This document shows, piece by piece, positions 19,926-32,440 of a stretch of 64,000 bases of DNA. Within the stretch, counting starts at the first letter, position 1. Each line of letters starts with the position of its first letter. A model generated the notes under the pieces. The model was not told the DNA's origin. It worked only from the letters and a program-made list of their open reading frames with translations, and searched no databases. Made by a program: the position numbers and the translations under genes. Source of the stretch: Cryptomeria japonica (taxonomy: Eukaryota; Streptophyta; Pinopsida; Cupressales; Cupressaceae); assembly GCF_030272615.1 (NCBI RefSeq), contig NC_081406.1, positions 247,001,218 through 247,065,217 of the forward strand. The letters are read 5' to 3'.

Positions 19926-21161
19926 GATTATGTCATCAACAAATACTTCACATATCAAAATCTGATCTCCTTTTGATTTCAAGTAGATATTGCTATCTTC
20001 ACTTGTTCTTTCAAATCCAATCTACACAAGATGGGAGTGCAAGGGTTCATACCATGCTCCAGGTGCCTGCTTCAGTCCATACAAGGCTTTATGTAACCTA
20101 CACACCATGTCACTGTCTTCTAATAGGGAAAACCCATCTGGTTGCTCTATATGTACCTCCTCTTCAATTATTCCATTCAGGATTGCAGATTTTACATCCA
20201 TTTGGTATACCTTGAATCCTTTAAAAGTTGCATATGCAAGAAGCATACAAACTCCTTCCAATCTTGCTACTGGAGCAAAGGTTTCTCCATAGTCTTCTCC
20301 TTCTTCTTGGGCATATCCTTTACATACTAGTCTGGCTTTGTTCCTTACCACTATGCCATCCTCATTCAGCTTATTTCTGAAGACCCATTTGGTTCCAATG
20401 ACATTTTTAAACTCCAGTCTGGGTACCAAAGACCATGTACCATTCCTCTCTATCTGGTCAAGTTCTTCTTCCATTTCCTTGATACATTCTTCATCTTTAT
20501 GTGCCTCTTTGAATGATTTAGGCTCAAATTCAGAGATCATACATGAGCTTTCTCTAACCTTTCTTCTTGTAAGAATTCTTGCATCTTTGTCTCCTATGAT
20601 CTGCTTTGGATCATGATTGAGTTTGACATGCCTAGGTATATTCTTAATAGATTCCTCTTGGTTTTCTTCTTCATCCTTGTCTTCATCAGCATCAACATCC
20701 ACCGGTGTAGGAGCACAATTACTAGTACTGGGCTGATTTGCAACCGGTTCCCATAAGGTTACTACCGGTTCATCTTCTACATGTTCTCTGCCAGTTTCCT
20801 CAGGTTTCTCAGAGTTTTCATCAACCCTAACAATGATGCTTTCAACAATTCTCTGAGTCCTATTGTTGAAACATTTGAGAGCTTTGCTCTTTGTGCAATA
20901 CCCTAGGAATATTCCCTCATCACATTTAGCATCAAACTTGCTATGATGTTCACTCCTCTTTATATAACATTTACTTCCAAATACTCTGAAGTAGCTTACC
21001 ACTGGTGTCTTACCGGTCCAATACTCATAAGGAGTCTTATCCTTTCCTTTCTTGATGAGTACTCGGTTCATTGTGTAGACTGCAGTGCTCACCGCTTCTC
21101 TCCAAAAGGTGTGAGCAACCTTTCCTTGGATTAGCATGGTTCTAGCTGCTTCAACCACCAT
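19926..21161 (-). pseudogene. Nested copia A: integrase C-terminus and reverse transcriptase
   Basis: An open run from about 21161 to 20022 holds the integrase end (ARTMLIQGKVAHTFWREAVS, YWTGKTPVVSYFRVFGSKCY), an acidic linker, then [39 protein letters not shown] with APVARLE, YQMDVKSAILNGIIEEEV (motif A, normally KTAFLNG) and [16 protein letters not shown]. The RT is broken at about 20022 and again at 19911. Confidence 0.9.
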
Positions 21162-22035
21162 CTGGTTGTTTCTCTCTGCTAAGACATTCTGTTGTGGAGT
21201 CCAGGGGGCAGACAGTTGCCTCTTGATGCCATTCTCTTCACAATATTTGTTGAATTCACCTGAAGTGAATTCTCCTCCTTGATCAGTTCTAAAGCATTTG
21301 ATTCTTCTACCGCTTTCCTTTTCTACCAGTGCTCTGAAAGCGTTGAACTATCCAAAGGCTTCAGACTCCTTCAAGAATGTGACCCACATCATTCTTGAGC
21401 AATCATCCTTAAGAATCATAAAATACCTATCTCCCTGCACACTCCTAGTTTTCATAGGACCACACAAATCAGTATGCACAAGATCAAGTAAATTGTCTGA
21501 AGTGAAAGATTTACCTTTGAAGGTTGAGGAAGACATTTTCCCCAGTTGACACTCTCTGCACAAAGGATTTTCCGGTTTTCTTAGCACCGACAATCCTCTG
21601 AGTGCCTTGATCTTACTGGCCTTCACAATATTATCAAATTTTGCATGGCAGTCTCCTATGCCATATCCAGCTATCATCAAACCTAGCCATAAGACACATT
21701 ATTATACTTGCATTCAGCTGAAATAGGTTACCTTTGGTTTGCATACCGGTGGCCATCAGTTCACCAATCTTTCCTTTGATTTTGCACATTCCATTTCTGA
21801 ATTCCAGAGTGAGTCCACTATCATTCAACTGGGCAACACTCAATAGGTTGTGTCTGAGACCTTCCACCCAATACACATTGTTAGCAGTGCTCTTTCCATT
21901 CAAAGAGATGGACCCTCTGCCTTTGACCATACATGGTGCATCATTACCAAAATGAACCACACCACCATCATATTCTTCTAGAGATAGAAACTTACTCTGG
22001 TCACCAGTCATATGGTGAGAACAACCACTGTCTAT
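21162..22035 (-). pseudogene. Nested copia A: protease and integrase core
   Basis: IIDSGCSHHMTGDQSKFL marks the aspartic protease with DSG, preceded by a TAG. YWVEGLRHNLLSVAQLND and the GAG-pre-integrase region follow. WIWHRRL is broken at about 21640, where the HxxxH zinc region is disturbed. Then come PLCRECQLGKMSSSTFKGKS, LVHTDLCGPMKTRSVQGDRY and DDCSRMMWVTFLKE with two lesions near 21355. Confidence 0.85.
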
Positions 22036-22038
22036 AAT

Positions 22039-23074
22039 CTACTCACTGGAATTATCAAAGCAGGAGACAAGAGCCTTCTTGTCTGACACATCTTCCTTGA
22101 CTTCTACAAACAAAATATCCTTATTTTCTTCATCTTCCGATTCCTCATTAGTGACACCTTCATCAACTGCTACAAAACAGTTTCTCTGGTTTCCTCCTTT
22201 GAACTTCTTGAACTTTTCCGGTTTGTCCTTGCTATCACCATTAGGATAGTTTATGGCAATGTGTCCTATCCGGTTACAAGAGAAGCATTTCAAAGGAATC
22301 TTACCTTTGTATTTACCGGTTCCCTTAGGAAGTCTCTTGGCAAGAAGAGCTTCAAATTCCATCAAGATCTCCTCATCATCCATTTCTTTGCTCTGTCTTG
22401 GATCACCACTTGTACTAGCTTCTTTTCCTTTTCTAGATGATGCAGCAGATGCTCTAAAGGTTGATTCAGTCTTCTGAACACTACCATCAAAACTATTTAG
22501 CTCACAGGTTGTCAAATTTGCAATGATGGAGTCTAGATACCTTAGTCTTGTCTATTGACCTCAACTCCTGAATAACGGCAACCCTTATTGCATAGACTGG
22601 TAATAAGGATCTCAAAACTTTGCTAACAACGGTGGAATCTTCCATTTTACCACCCGCACTCTGTATATCTCCAACAACAGTTTTGATTCTTATTCCATTT
22701 TGCTGAATGGTCTCTCCTTCAGCCATCTGCATGTCTTCAAACTTTCCCCTAAGGCTTTCTTCTTTAGCTTGTTTTATATGCTCATAACCGCCATAGATAT
22801 TCTCAAGAGTATCCCATACTTCCTTGGGATTTTCTTTATCTTGGACATGAATAAACTTAATTTCAGATAAGCTACTGATGAGGGCTTCCATGACTTGCCC
22901 ATTCTCCTAGATCTCTCTCTTTTAATCATTGGTGAGAGTACCAGTAGGAATAACATAAGCATTCTCAACATAGCTCCAGTGTTGAGCACCCATGCTTCTG
23001 ATGTATATCTTCATTCTGCCGTTTTATATTTTGAAATTATCTCTATTGAACTTTGGACCTTCCCTCTTCATCAT
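22039..23074 (-). pseudogene. gag: Nested copia A: gag
   Basis: The start at 23074 (MMKREGPKFNRDNFKI) fits the copia gag opening. Stops follow at I-stop-NGRMKIYIRSMGAQHW, TND-stop-KREI and EI-stop-ENGQ, before the open part MEALISSLSEIKFIHVQDKE, WDTLENIYGGYEHIKQAKEE and KVLRSLLPVYAIRV. A frameshift near 22510 leads to the knuckle CFSCNRIGHIAINYP, whose last Cys is Tyr. The tail is acidic and Lys-rich. Internal B has no gag. Confidence 0.85.
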
Positions 23075-23131
23075 TACAATAGGATCTTTCCCTCAAGCGG
23101 TTAAGATTACAACATAGAGGACCTGGAGGAC

Positions 23132-23145
23132 GCTCTGATACCAAT
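23132..23145 (-). other. Primer binding site of internal A
   Basis: The plus-strand GCTCTGATACCAAT (minus ATTGGTATCAGAGC) ends right at the LTR B edge. It is the unmutated copia site complementary to initiator tRNA-Met. Confidence 0.9.
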
Positions 23146-24667
23146 TGATAATACAATGATGAACAGTGAGTACCAAACCGGTACTGAGAGGGGGGGGGTG
23201 AGTCAGTATAGATATAAAAACTTTTCCTGAACAGGTTTGACTATAAACAGTGAACTTGACTAGCAATCACTAACACCGGTCATAAACAAAATTACTACCG
23301 GTTAAACAAAATGAGATTGTGAAAGATATAAACCGGAAACACTTATCTTACCACACAACATACACCCTCATTTCCACATTATCCTTGTGCATAAACATGT
23401 AATCTATCATCAAAAATATAATAACATGCTAGATCAACATGATTCATCGCTTGACAGAAAACAACAAAGCATCCCATGAAAAGGACATCACACATGACAC
23501 ACATATTTTTCACATGGAAACCCAACTGGGAAAAACCACGGTGGGGATGAATACCCTCAAGTTGTTTTTGAACTCTTTAGAAGACCGCTCTGTTAGGAGC
23601 CTTGTCCGGTTAAAGACTGTTACAATAGGTTTTGTTAAGAACCGATCCTGTTAGGGATCACCCGGTTAAGGGATGGCTAGAATACCCGGTTAAGGGTTAA
23701 ACCTTGTTAGAGGATTTCATGAACCCAATGGCTTTGAGCCACCCTATTAAAGGATTTACAACAAGTTGGTTAAAGCTACCCTATTAAGGGATTTTTCAAC
23801 TATTGAAGTGGTTAGAGATCAACAGGTATTACAATGATCTGGTAATAGCGCCACTTCAATGCTAATGCAGATCCACTTTAGTTCCTTTCTTCTGCATACA
23901 CACTCTACAGGTATCAACCCTCTTATTTCGTCTGGCAAGAATCACATATCTTTGCACTTAGATACACACAACATTTGCCAACAACTTCAACATGAAACAC
24001 AACATCGACCTTATAGGAAACAGATAGGTCGGTAACATAAACCCTAAACCCTAAACATTTAGGTTGAACAATTCAGTCGGTTCAATCCTGACCATTGAAC
24101 ACTTTGCATTTGAATACAATGGTCTTGAACAAATCTCAAGACATTCTCCATCGTTCATTCTTCATCGCTTCTTGGAGGTGATAACCCATCATGCGTTCTC
24201 CACCGTTTGCATAGACTTTGCACATTCCCAAGGTAGATAGGATCAATCTCCTTCATGCAGGATCCTTCATGTGCATGAGGGAGACATGGCAACATGATTT
24301 GATCTCCATTACAATGCTAACACATCACACAATGCCATCGATTGAATCACACAAGCTTGAAACACTTCAACCGGAAACCTTGAAGCTGAGACTACCAACC
24401 GGTAGTCATACCATATTAAACCTTGATAGAAAACATTCTATATACCAGTTCACTTGGACAAATGTACCGCTTCACCTTTTGCATATATACTGGTTCTCAT
24501 CATTATACCGGTTCACTTTGCCAGTTGCTTAACTTCAATAAACCTGTTCACTCTTCATCATATTACCGCTTCACTCTTCAACATATTACTGGTTCTCTCT
24601 TTCAGCATATTGACATCAATGACAACACAATATCATCATGTCAACATATTTTGCACATATGCCAACA
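23146..24667 (-). repeat. LTR B, shared between the two nested copia units
   Basis: It begins TGATAATACAATGATGAAC and ends ATATGCCAACA in plus orientation, with a primer site on its left and a polypurine tract on its right, so it serves both units. The G-run is 9 bases (23190-23198) against 18 in LTR A. It lacks one unit of the CNGTTR array. Confidence 0.9.
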
Positions 24668-25214
24668 ATCTCCCCCTTTGGCATTGATGGCAATATACAA
24701 AGATATCTCTCTTTCTGCATCACATCTTCTCCTTAATACTGCAGATATCTTTACCACTTCACATATTCTCCCTCTTTGACAACAATGCCAAAGTGGAGGC
24801 ACAAGCTTCCTTGTTCCACTATGCTGCTCCCCCTGAGGAGTAGCATCCTTCAACACATCAACCTTGAAAAGATAGGCAAAGGAAGATCTGACCGATGTGG
24901 AGCATAAACGTTTTAGATTACCTCTTGACGGGGAAACACCTCTAATTCACCTCTCAGATAGGTAAAGGTAGCCTTCGGTAGAGGCTTGGTGAATATGTCT
25001 GCTAATTGCTCCTTACTGGAAACATGTTCCAATACCACCTCTTTGTTCTGAACCTTTTCCCTTAAGAAATGATACTTGAGTTCAAAGAGCTTGGTTCTAG
25101 CATGTAAAACTGGATTCTTGGAAATGTTAATTGCACTTGTATTGTCACAAATATACTTATATGTTCAGATACAAGAACTTTGAAGCCATTCAATACATGC
25201 TTCATCCAAATAGT
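24668..25214 (-). other. Polypurine tract, spacer and RNase H end of internal B
   Basis: The plus-strand ATCTCCCCCTTTGG (24668-24681) is followed by a spacer nearly identical to 18760-19125. The RNase H end (CDN...INISKNPVLHARTKLFELK) can be read in pieces through 25070-25200, broken by indels near 25150. Confidence 0.75.
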
Positions 25215-27799
25215 CTAGGTGCGGTTCATAAAAGCTGCAACATACTCCACTTCTGCTATAGACTGAGAGATACAACTCTTCTTTTTACTCATCCATGAGA
25301 CCAGTCTACCACTGAGAAAGAATGCACCACCGGTTGTGCTCTTTCGGTCATCCACATTACCAGCCCAATCAGCATCTGTGAACACTTTTAGATTGAAATC
25401 ATCATTGTATGGATACCATAATCCATAGTCAATAGTTCCCTTCAGATATCTAAGAATCTGCTTGACTGGTACCAAGTGGGATTCTCTTGGGCTTTGCTGA
25501 AATGAAGCGGTAATACCCACTGCATGTGCAATGTCTGGTCTGTTATGCACTACATAATGCAACTTACCAATCATTGATCAGCATTCCTTCTCATTTACCA
25601 ATACTGAGTCATCCTATTTTGATAGTTTACAACCAGTCACCATTGGTGTACCAACCGATTTCTTGTCTTCCATGCCAAAGGTCTTCAACACCTCTTTGAC
25701 ATACTTGGACTGAGTAATAAAGATTCCATCTTTCATTTGCTGAATCTGCAGTCCAATGAAGAACTTAATCTCCCCTATAAGTGACATCTCAAACTCTTTT
25801 TTCATCTCATCTGCAAAGTCATGACTCATCTTGACATCTCCACCAAAGATTATGTCATCAACAAATACTTCATAGATTAGAATCTAATCTCCTTCTGATT
25901 TCAAGTTGATATTTCTATCTTCACTTGTTCTTTCAAATCCAATCTTCACAAGATGGGAATGCAAGCATTCATACCATGCTCTAGGTGTCTGCTTCAGTCC
26001 ATACAAGGCTTTATGTAGCCTACACACCATGTCACTGTCTTCTGATAGGGAAAACCCATCCGGTTGCTCTATATATACCTCCTCTTCAAGTATTCCATTC
26101 AGGAATGCAAATTTTACATCCATTTGGTATACCTTGAATCCGTTAAAAGCTGCATATGCAAGGAGCATACGAACTCCTTCCAATCTTGCTACTGGAGAAA
26201 AGGTTTCTTCATAGTCTTCTCCTTCTTCTTGGGCATATCCTTTACATACTAGTATGGCTTTGTTCCTTACCACTGTGCCATCCTCATTCAGCTTATTTCT
26301 GACGACCTATTTGATTCCAATGACATTTTTATGCTCCGGTCTGGGTACCAAAGGCCACGTACCATTCCTCTCTATCTGGTCAAGCTCTTCTTCCATTGCC
26401 TTGATCTAGTCTTCATCTTTATGTGCCTCTTTGAATGATTTAGGCTCAAATTCAGTGATCATACATGAGCTTTCTCTAACCTTTCTTCTTGTAAGAATTC
26501 TTGCATCTTTGTCTCCTATGATCTGTTTTAGTTCATGATTGAGTTTGACATACCTAGGTATATTCTTAACAGATTCCTCTTGTTTTTCTTCTTCATCCTC
26601 ATCTTCATCAGCATCAACATCCACCGGTGTAAGAGCATAATTACTAGTACTGGGCTGATTTGCAACCGGCTCCCAGAAGGTTACTACCGGTTCATCTCCT
26701 ATATGCTCTCTACCAGTTTCCTCAGGTTTCTCAGAGTTTTCATCAACCCTAACATTGATGCTTTCAACAATTCTCTGAGTCCTATTGTTGAAACATTTGA
26801 GAGCTTTTCTCTTTGTGCAATACCCTAGGAATATTCCCTCATCACATTTAGCATCAAACTTGCTCTGATGTTCACTCCTCTTGATATAATATTTACTTCC
26901 AAATACTCTGAAGTAGCTTACCACTGGTGTCTTACCGGTCTAGTACTCATAAGGAGTCTTATCCTTTCCTTTCTTGATGAGTACCCGGTTCATTGTGTAG
27001 AATGCAGGGCTCACCGTTTCTCTCCAAAAGGTGTGAGCAACCTTCCCTTGGATTAGCATGGTTCTAGCCGCTTCAACCACCATCTGGTTGTTTCTCTCTA
27101 CTAAGCCATTCTGTTGTGGAGTCCAGGGGGCAAACAGTTGCCTCTTGATGCCATTCTCTTCACAATATTTGTTGAATTCACCAGAAGTGAATTCTCCTCC
27201 TTGATTAGTTCTAAGGCATTTGATTCTTCTACCGCTTTCCTTTTCTACCAGTGCTCTGAAAGATTTGAACTTTCCAAAGGCTTTAGACTTATCCTTCAAG
27301 AATGTGACCCACATCATTCTTGAGCAATCATCTATAAGAATCATAAAATATCTATCTCCTTGCACACTCCTAGTTTTCATAGAACCACATAAATCAGTAT
27401 GCACAAGATCAAGTAAATTGTCTGCAGTGAAAGATTTACCTTTGAAGGTTGAGGAAGACATTTTCCCCAGTTGACACTCTCTGCACAAAGGATTTTCTGG
27501 TTTATTCAGCACCGACAATCCTTTGACTGCCTTGATCTTACTGGACTTCACAATGTTATCAAAGTTTACATGGCAGTCTCCCATGCCATATCTAGCTATC
27601 ATCAAACCTAGCCATAAGACACGTACTTATACTTGCATTTAGTTGAAATAGGTTACCTTTGGTCTGCATACCGGTGGTCATCAGTTCACTGGTCTTTCCT
27701 TTGGTTTTGCACATTCCATTTCTGAATTCTAGAGTGAGTCCACTATCATTCAGCTGGGCAACACTCAATAGGTTGTGTCTGAGACCTTCCATCCAATAC
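25215..27799 (-). pseudogene. pol: Nested copia B: pol without gag
   Basis: Fragments in order from the right are EGLRHNLLSVAQLND (27792, the protease tail), PLCRECQLGKMSSSTFKGKS and the integrase core to NKYCEENGIKRQLFAPWTPQ with QNGLVERNN (26940-27605, a longer intact stretch than in copy A), YFRVFGSKYYIKRSEHQS, and RT with [36 protein letters not shown] remains in frame here. RNase H with VFTDADWAGNVDDRKSTTG keeps its Asp. Lesions differ from copy A, so the copies decayed separately. The part upstream of EGLRH (gag and protease active site) is deleted. Confidence 0.85.
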
Positions 27800-29246
27800 T
27801 TGACTGGAAATCACTAACACCGATTATAAACCAAATTACTACCAGTTAAACACAATGAGATTGTGAAAGATATAAACCGGAAATGCTTATCTTACCACAC
27901 AACCTACACCCTCATTTCCACATTATCCTTGTGCATAAACATGTAATCTATCATCAAAAATATAATAACATGCTAGATCAACATGATTCACCGCTTGACA
28001 GAAAATAACAAAGCATCACATGAAAAGGACATTACACATGACACACATATTTTTCACGTGGAAACCCAACTAGGAAAAACCACAGTGGGGATGAATACCC
28101 ACAAGTTGTTTTTGAACTCTTTAGAAGTCCGCTCTTTTAGGAGCCTTGTCTGGTTAAAGACTGTTACAACAGGTTCTGTTAAGAACCGATCCTGTTAGGG
28201 ATCACCCGGTTAAGGGATGGCTAGAATACCCAGTTAAGGGTTAAACCCTGTTAGAGGTTACCTTGTTAGAGGATTTCATGAACCCAATGGATTTGAGTCA
28301 CCCTGTTAAAGGATTTACAGCAAGCTGGTTAAAGCTACCCTATTAAGGGATTTTCCAACTATTGAAGTGGTTAGAGATCAACAGGTATTACAATGATCTG
28401 GTAATAGCACTTCAATGCCAATGCAGATCCACTTTAGTTCCTTTCTTCTGCATACACACTCTACAGGTATCAACCCTCTTATTTGGTCTGGCAAGAATTA
28501 CATATCTTTGCACTTAGATACACACACAATATTTGCCAACAACTTCAACATGAAACACAACATCGACCTTATAGGAAACAGATAGGTCGGTAACATAAAC
28601 CCTAAGCCCTAAACATTTAGGTTGAGCAATTTAGTCGGTTCAATCCTGACCATTGAACACTTTGCATTTGAATACAATGGTCTTGAACAAATCTCAAGAC
28701 ATTCTGCATCGTTCGTTCTTCACCGCTTCTTGGAGGTGATAACCCATCACGCGTTCTCCATCGTTTGCATAGACTTCGCACATTCCTGAGGTAGATATGA
28801 TCAATCTCCTTCATGCAGGATCCTTCATGTGCACGAGGCGGATGTGGCAACACGATCTGATCTCCATTACAATGCTAACTCATCACACAATGCCATCGCT
28901 TGAATCACACAGGCTCAAAACACTTCAACCAAAAACCCTGAAGCTTCAACCGAAAACCCTGAAGCTGAGACTACCAACCAGTAGTCATACCATATTAAAC
29001 CTTGATAGAAAACATTCCATATACCAGTTCACTTGGACAAACATACCGCTTCATCTTTTGCACATATACCGGTTCTCATCATTATAAAGGTTCACTTTGC
29101 CAGTTGCTTAACTTCAATAAACCTGTTCACTCTTCATCATATTGCCGATTCACTCTTCAGCATATTACCGGTTCTCTCTTTCAGCATATTTACATCAATG
29201 ACAACACAATATCATCATGTCAACATTTTTTGCACATATGCCAACA
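27800..29246 (-). repeat. LTR C (5' LTR) of the nested copia, left end deleted
   Basis: It matches LTR A from TTGACTAGCAATCACTAA (17320) onward, so about 120 bp of the LTR end, including the G-run and the LTR-PBS junction, are lost. It ends ATATGCCAACA immediately before the right TCAAG. At the deletion point pol sequence CCAATAC meets LTR sequence ACTTGACTGG, sharing AC. Confidence 0.88.
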
Positions 29247-29251
29247 TCAAG
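29247..29251 (+). repeat. Target site duplication, right copy (TCAAG)
   Basis: It is an exact match to 17196-17200; the host gag resumes with GAGATAAAAAATTTGAG. Confidence 0.9.
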
Positions 29252-29902
29252 GAGATAAAAAATTTGAGAAAAGAAACTGTTAGTTTGACAGATCAACATA
29301 AACATGATGTCAAAACTATATCTAATTTTACTCTTCATATTGAATAGAAGAAAAGAATTCTTGAGGTAACTCAAGAAAAATTGTGTCAAAAGGAAAAAGA
29401 ATGTTGTCTTCTTGAAGAAAAGGTTGCCAACTTACAAAGGAAGCATACTTTGTGTGAAAGTTCATCTGAATCTTTCAACAAACAAAAACATTACAAAGTG
29501 AAAAGAAATTTAAGCTTTTCAGAAGGATAATCTTCAAGTTGTGCTAATGCAGAAAAAGGTATATCTAGTGGTCAAACAAGTAAGCCTTCTAAATATAATT
29601 TTCATTTTTTTGGCTATTGTTTCACTTGTCATCAAATTGGACATAAAGCAAAAGAATGCAAGGTTATGTCTAGAAGTAAACAAAGTCTTGTAAATGGTAA
29701 TTTTTACAAGTTCTTAAGTAACCTCAAATGCTATAAGTGTAATGATTTTGGTCATATTGTTGCTTTCTGCAAATCTGATTTGGTTAAACAACTTAACGAG
29801 TCTGATAAAAATGTCAAACAAAAATTGATTTGGAAACCAAATAGAACATGTGAAGCTTTGGTTGTTCAAACAACCTTGCACTCAGTTAAGAAAAATCTCT
29901 AG
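29252..29902 (+). pseudogene. Outer copia gag, second part: coiled coil and two zinc knuckles
   Basis: After the insertion the frame resumes EIKNLRKETVSLTDQHKHDV, then a heptad-rich part (KRILEVTQEKLCQKEKECCL) after a TAG at about 29344. Two CCHC knuckles follow, CFTCHQIGHKAKEC near 29620 and CYKCNDFGHIVAFC near 29730, both with full CX2CX4HX4C. With the damaged knuckle at 16.9 kb this gag had three knuckles and a coiled coil between them, which is more than usual for copia. Stops at about 29530 and 29900. Confidence 0.8.
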
Positions 29903-30890
29903 GTGGTAGATAGTGGTTGTTCTCACGATATGACTGGTGATAAAAGAAAATTTGTTATGTTTGAAAACTATGTTGGTGGATATGTTAGATTCGGTAATGA
30001 TCATTGCATTCAGATTGTAGGAAAAGGTACTATTTTAATTGACAATGAAACTCGTGTACATGATGTTTACTATCTTGGAGGGCGCACACATAATTTACTC
30101 AGTGTGAATCAAATTTGTGATAATGATTTTCATGTCCTTTTCTCTTCTTTAGGATGTAAAATCAAAAAGAAATCTAGAAAAATTGTTGTTACAGGTTTCA
30201 AAACTAATGGTAACATTTACAATTTGTATGAAATCACTAATAACAAAAGTGAAACCAGTGTGTGCTTTATGAGTCAAGTTGAAGAAACAAGACTCTGGTA
30301 TAGAAGGTTAGGGCATGCCAATTATGATAACCTAATTAAGATTAGTAAAGGTCAGAATGTCAGAAATATGCCAAATCTCACTAAACCAGATAATAGTATA
30401 TGCAGAGAATGTCAAGATGGAAAACAAGCAAGAGTCAGTTTTAAGCCTAAAGAGTATTCCTCTACTAAGCCACAACAACTAATACACACTGACTTGTGTG
30501 GTCCTACAAGGACAAAGTCTTTAAGCAATGAACAATATGTTATGTTGTTCATTGATGATTACACAAGAATGACTTGGGTCACATTTTTACAACATAAAGA
30601 AGAAGCCTTCCATAGGTTCAAGATTTTTAGGAAAATGTTTAAAAATGAATCATATCTTAAAATAAAATGTCTTCGATCAGACAAAGGGGGAGAGTATACT
30701 TCCTAAGAATTTGTGGATTATTGTGAAGAACATGGGATAAGAAGGCAATACTTATCCTCCAAAACACCACAACAAAATGGTGTGACTGAGAGGGGGAAAA
30801 AACTGTGAAAGAGATGGCAAGAACTATGCTTCAGGATGCAAAATTGTCCAATACTTATTGGAAATAAGCAATACATATTGTTGTTTATAT
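29903..30890 (+). pseudogene. Outer copia protease and integrase
   Basis: VDSGCSHDMTGDKRKFV gives the protease DSG motif. GGRTHNLLSVNQICDNDF and LWYRRLGHANYDNLIKI follow (zinc HxxxH with SICRECQDGK), then HTDLCGPTRTKSLSNEQY (core Asp), DDYTRMTWVTFLQH and CLRSDKGGEYTS (second Asp and Glu). A TAA follows at 30704, then EFVDYCEEHGIRRQYLS and TPQQNGVTERG before a frame loss near 30800. The D,D,E residues are all present in the translation up to the stop. Confidence 0.88.
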
Positions 30891-31341
30891 TTTAAACAGA
30901 GTGCAGTTAAGAGTGAACACTAAATTAACTCCTTATGAGCTCTGGTATGGCAAGCTAGCAAATGTTGACTACTTCAAAATCTTTGGTAGTCAATTCTTTA
31001 TTAAGAGGGATAGTGATACTATTGGCAACTTTGAATCACGTTGTGATGAATGTATTTTTCTAGGCTATTCTACTCACAACAAAGCTTTTAAATGTTACAA
31101 TAAAAGGCTAAAAAGGATAATAGAAAGTGCAAATGTTAAAATAGATGAAAAGTTGCATAATGAACAACATGCTAATGATTTTGATAGTATTGTCCAATCT
31201 GAAACTAAACATGATATTGCTCAATCTAAACAACAATCTAAAATTGAACAAAAGTCTGATGTAGAACAAAAACCAGAAGAGAGAAGAACTCAAAATACCC
31301 CTACCAAAACAGTTCCTAAATTGTCCACTAAGCTTTTATAG
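30891..31341 (+). pseudogene. Outer copia integrase C-terminus and linker
   Basis: TPYELWYGKLANVDYFKIFG, IKRDSDTIGNFESRCDECIF and LGYSTHNKAFKCYNKRLKRI are the standard copia integrase C-terminal blocks. A Lys/Gln-rich linker (QSKQQSKIEQKSDVEQKPEE) follows, ending in a TAG at 31339. Confidence 0.85.
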
Positions 31342-32440
31342 AAAAATCATCTCGAAGATCTTGTAATAGGTCATACTTCTGCTGGAATTCAAACTTGAAG
31401 ATGACTTGCAAACACAAAGAATCAACATGTTATCTATGTTTAATATCACAACTTGAACCTAAAACTTACACAAAAGCTAGTAAAGATGTTATTTGGGCCA
31501 AGGCCATGCAAGAAGAGATTAATAAAATAGAGAAAAATAAAACATGGGAACTTGCTCCCAAGCCTTCTTAGAAAAATGTAATTGGTGCTAAGTGGGTTTT
31601 TAGGAGCAAAATTAATGACAAAGGAAATGTAATCGAAAATAAAGTGATGCTAGTATGAAAAGGGTACTCTCAGATTGAGGGTATAGTCTTTGATGAAACA
31701 TTTGCCCCTGTGGCCAGATTAGAAGACATAAGGATGTTTTTGGCTTATACTGTATATTAAAATTTTAGAGTATTTCAAATGGATGTCAAGACTGCTTTTT
31801 TAAATAGTGATCTTGAAGAGGAGGTTTATATGGATCAAACCAAAGGTTTTGTGCAGGCAAAGAGGATTATGTGTATAGACTGAGAAAATACCTGTATGGC
31901 TTAAAACAAGCTCCAAGAGTCTGGTATGCTAAGCTAGATAAGCATTTGTAGGAACAGGGTTTCACTAAAGGTGTTGTAGACAACAACTTATACTTCAAAA
32001 CAAAAGGTGATAGTGTACTAATTGTTGTTGTCTATGTAGATTATATCATATTTGGCAGTGATAATGCTGATTTTTGTTCAGAATTCCTAGAAATATGAAA
32101 TCTAAATCTGAAATGTCAATTTTGGGTGAACTATCGTTCTTTCTAGGCTTACAAGTCAGTCAGTTAGAAAAAGGGATATTTATATCTCAAGCTAAATATG
32201 CTAAAGAAATGTTAGAATTTTTTTAGATGAATGGGTGTAAGCCTGTTGGTAAACCTATGGGAAGAAACTGCAAACTTCAACAAGAAGTTGATCAACCAAA
32301 TGTTGATCGTACAATGTACAGTTACATGATTGGCAGTCTATTGTATTTGATTGCAATAAGACCTAATATTATGCACTCTGTCTATTTAGTTTCACGGTTT
32401 CAATCTGCACCTAAAAATCTCATTTGAATGTTGTTAAAAG
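31342..32440 (+). pseudogene. Outer copia reverse transcriptase
   Basis: The RT is read through several frames: [57 protein letters not shown] (motif A intact) and the LYGLKQAP region (31895). The catalytic box reads VYVDYIIFGSDN (YVDY at 32033-32044), with the second Asp changed to Tyr. LGELSFFLGLQVSQLEKG follows, then CKPVGKPMG and SYMIGSLLYLIAIRPNI. More than five stops or frame changes are seen. It is inactive both by frame and by catalytic residue. Confidence 0.85.

Larger units (their letters stand above)
17201..29246 (-). mobile_element. Minus-strand copia array (three LTRs, two internal regions) nested in outer copia gag
   Basis: The order on the plus strand is LTR A (17201-18745), internal A (18746-23145), LTR B (23146-24667), internal B (24668-27799) and truncated LTR C (27800-29246). 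A single 5-bp TCAAG duplication flanks the whole block, so one insertion was later expanded by LTR recombination, or a tandem form inserted. Copia order (gag-PR-INT-RT-RNase H), the initiator-Met primer site and the AAAGGGGGAGA polypurine tracts are clear. Both internal regions carry stops and indels. Confidence 0.9.
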
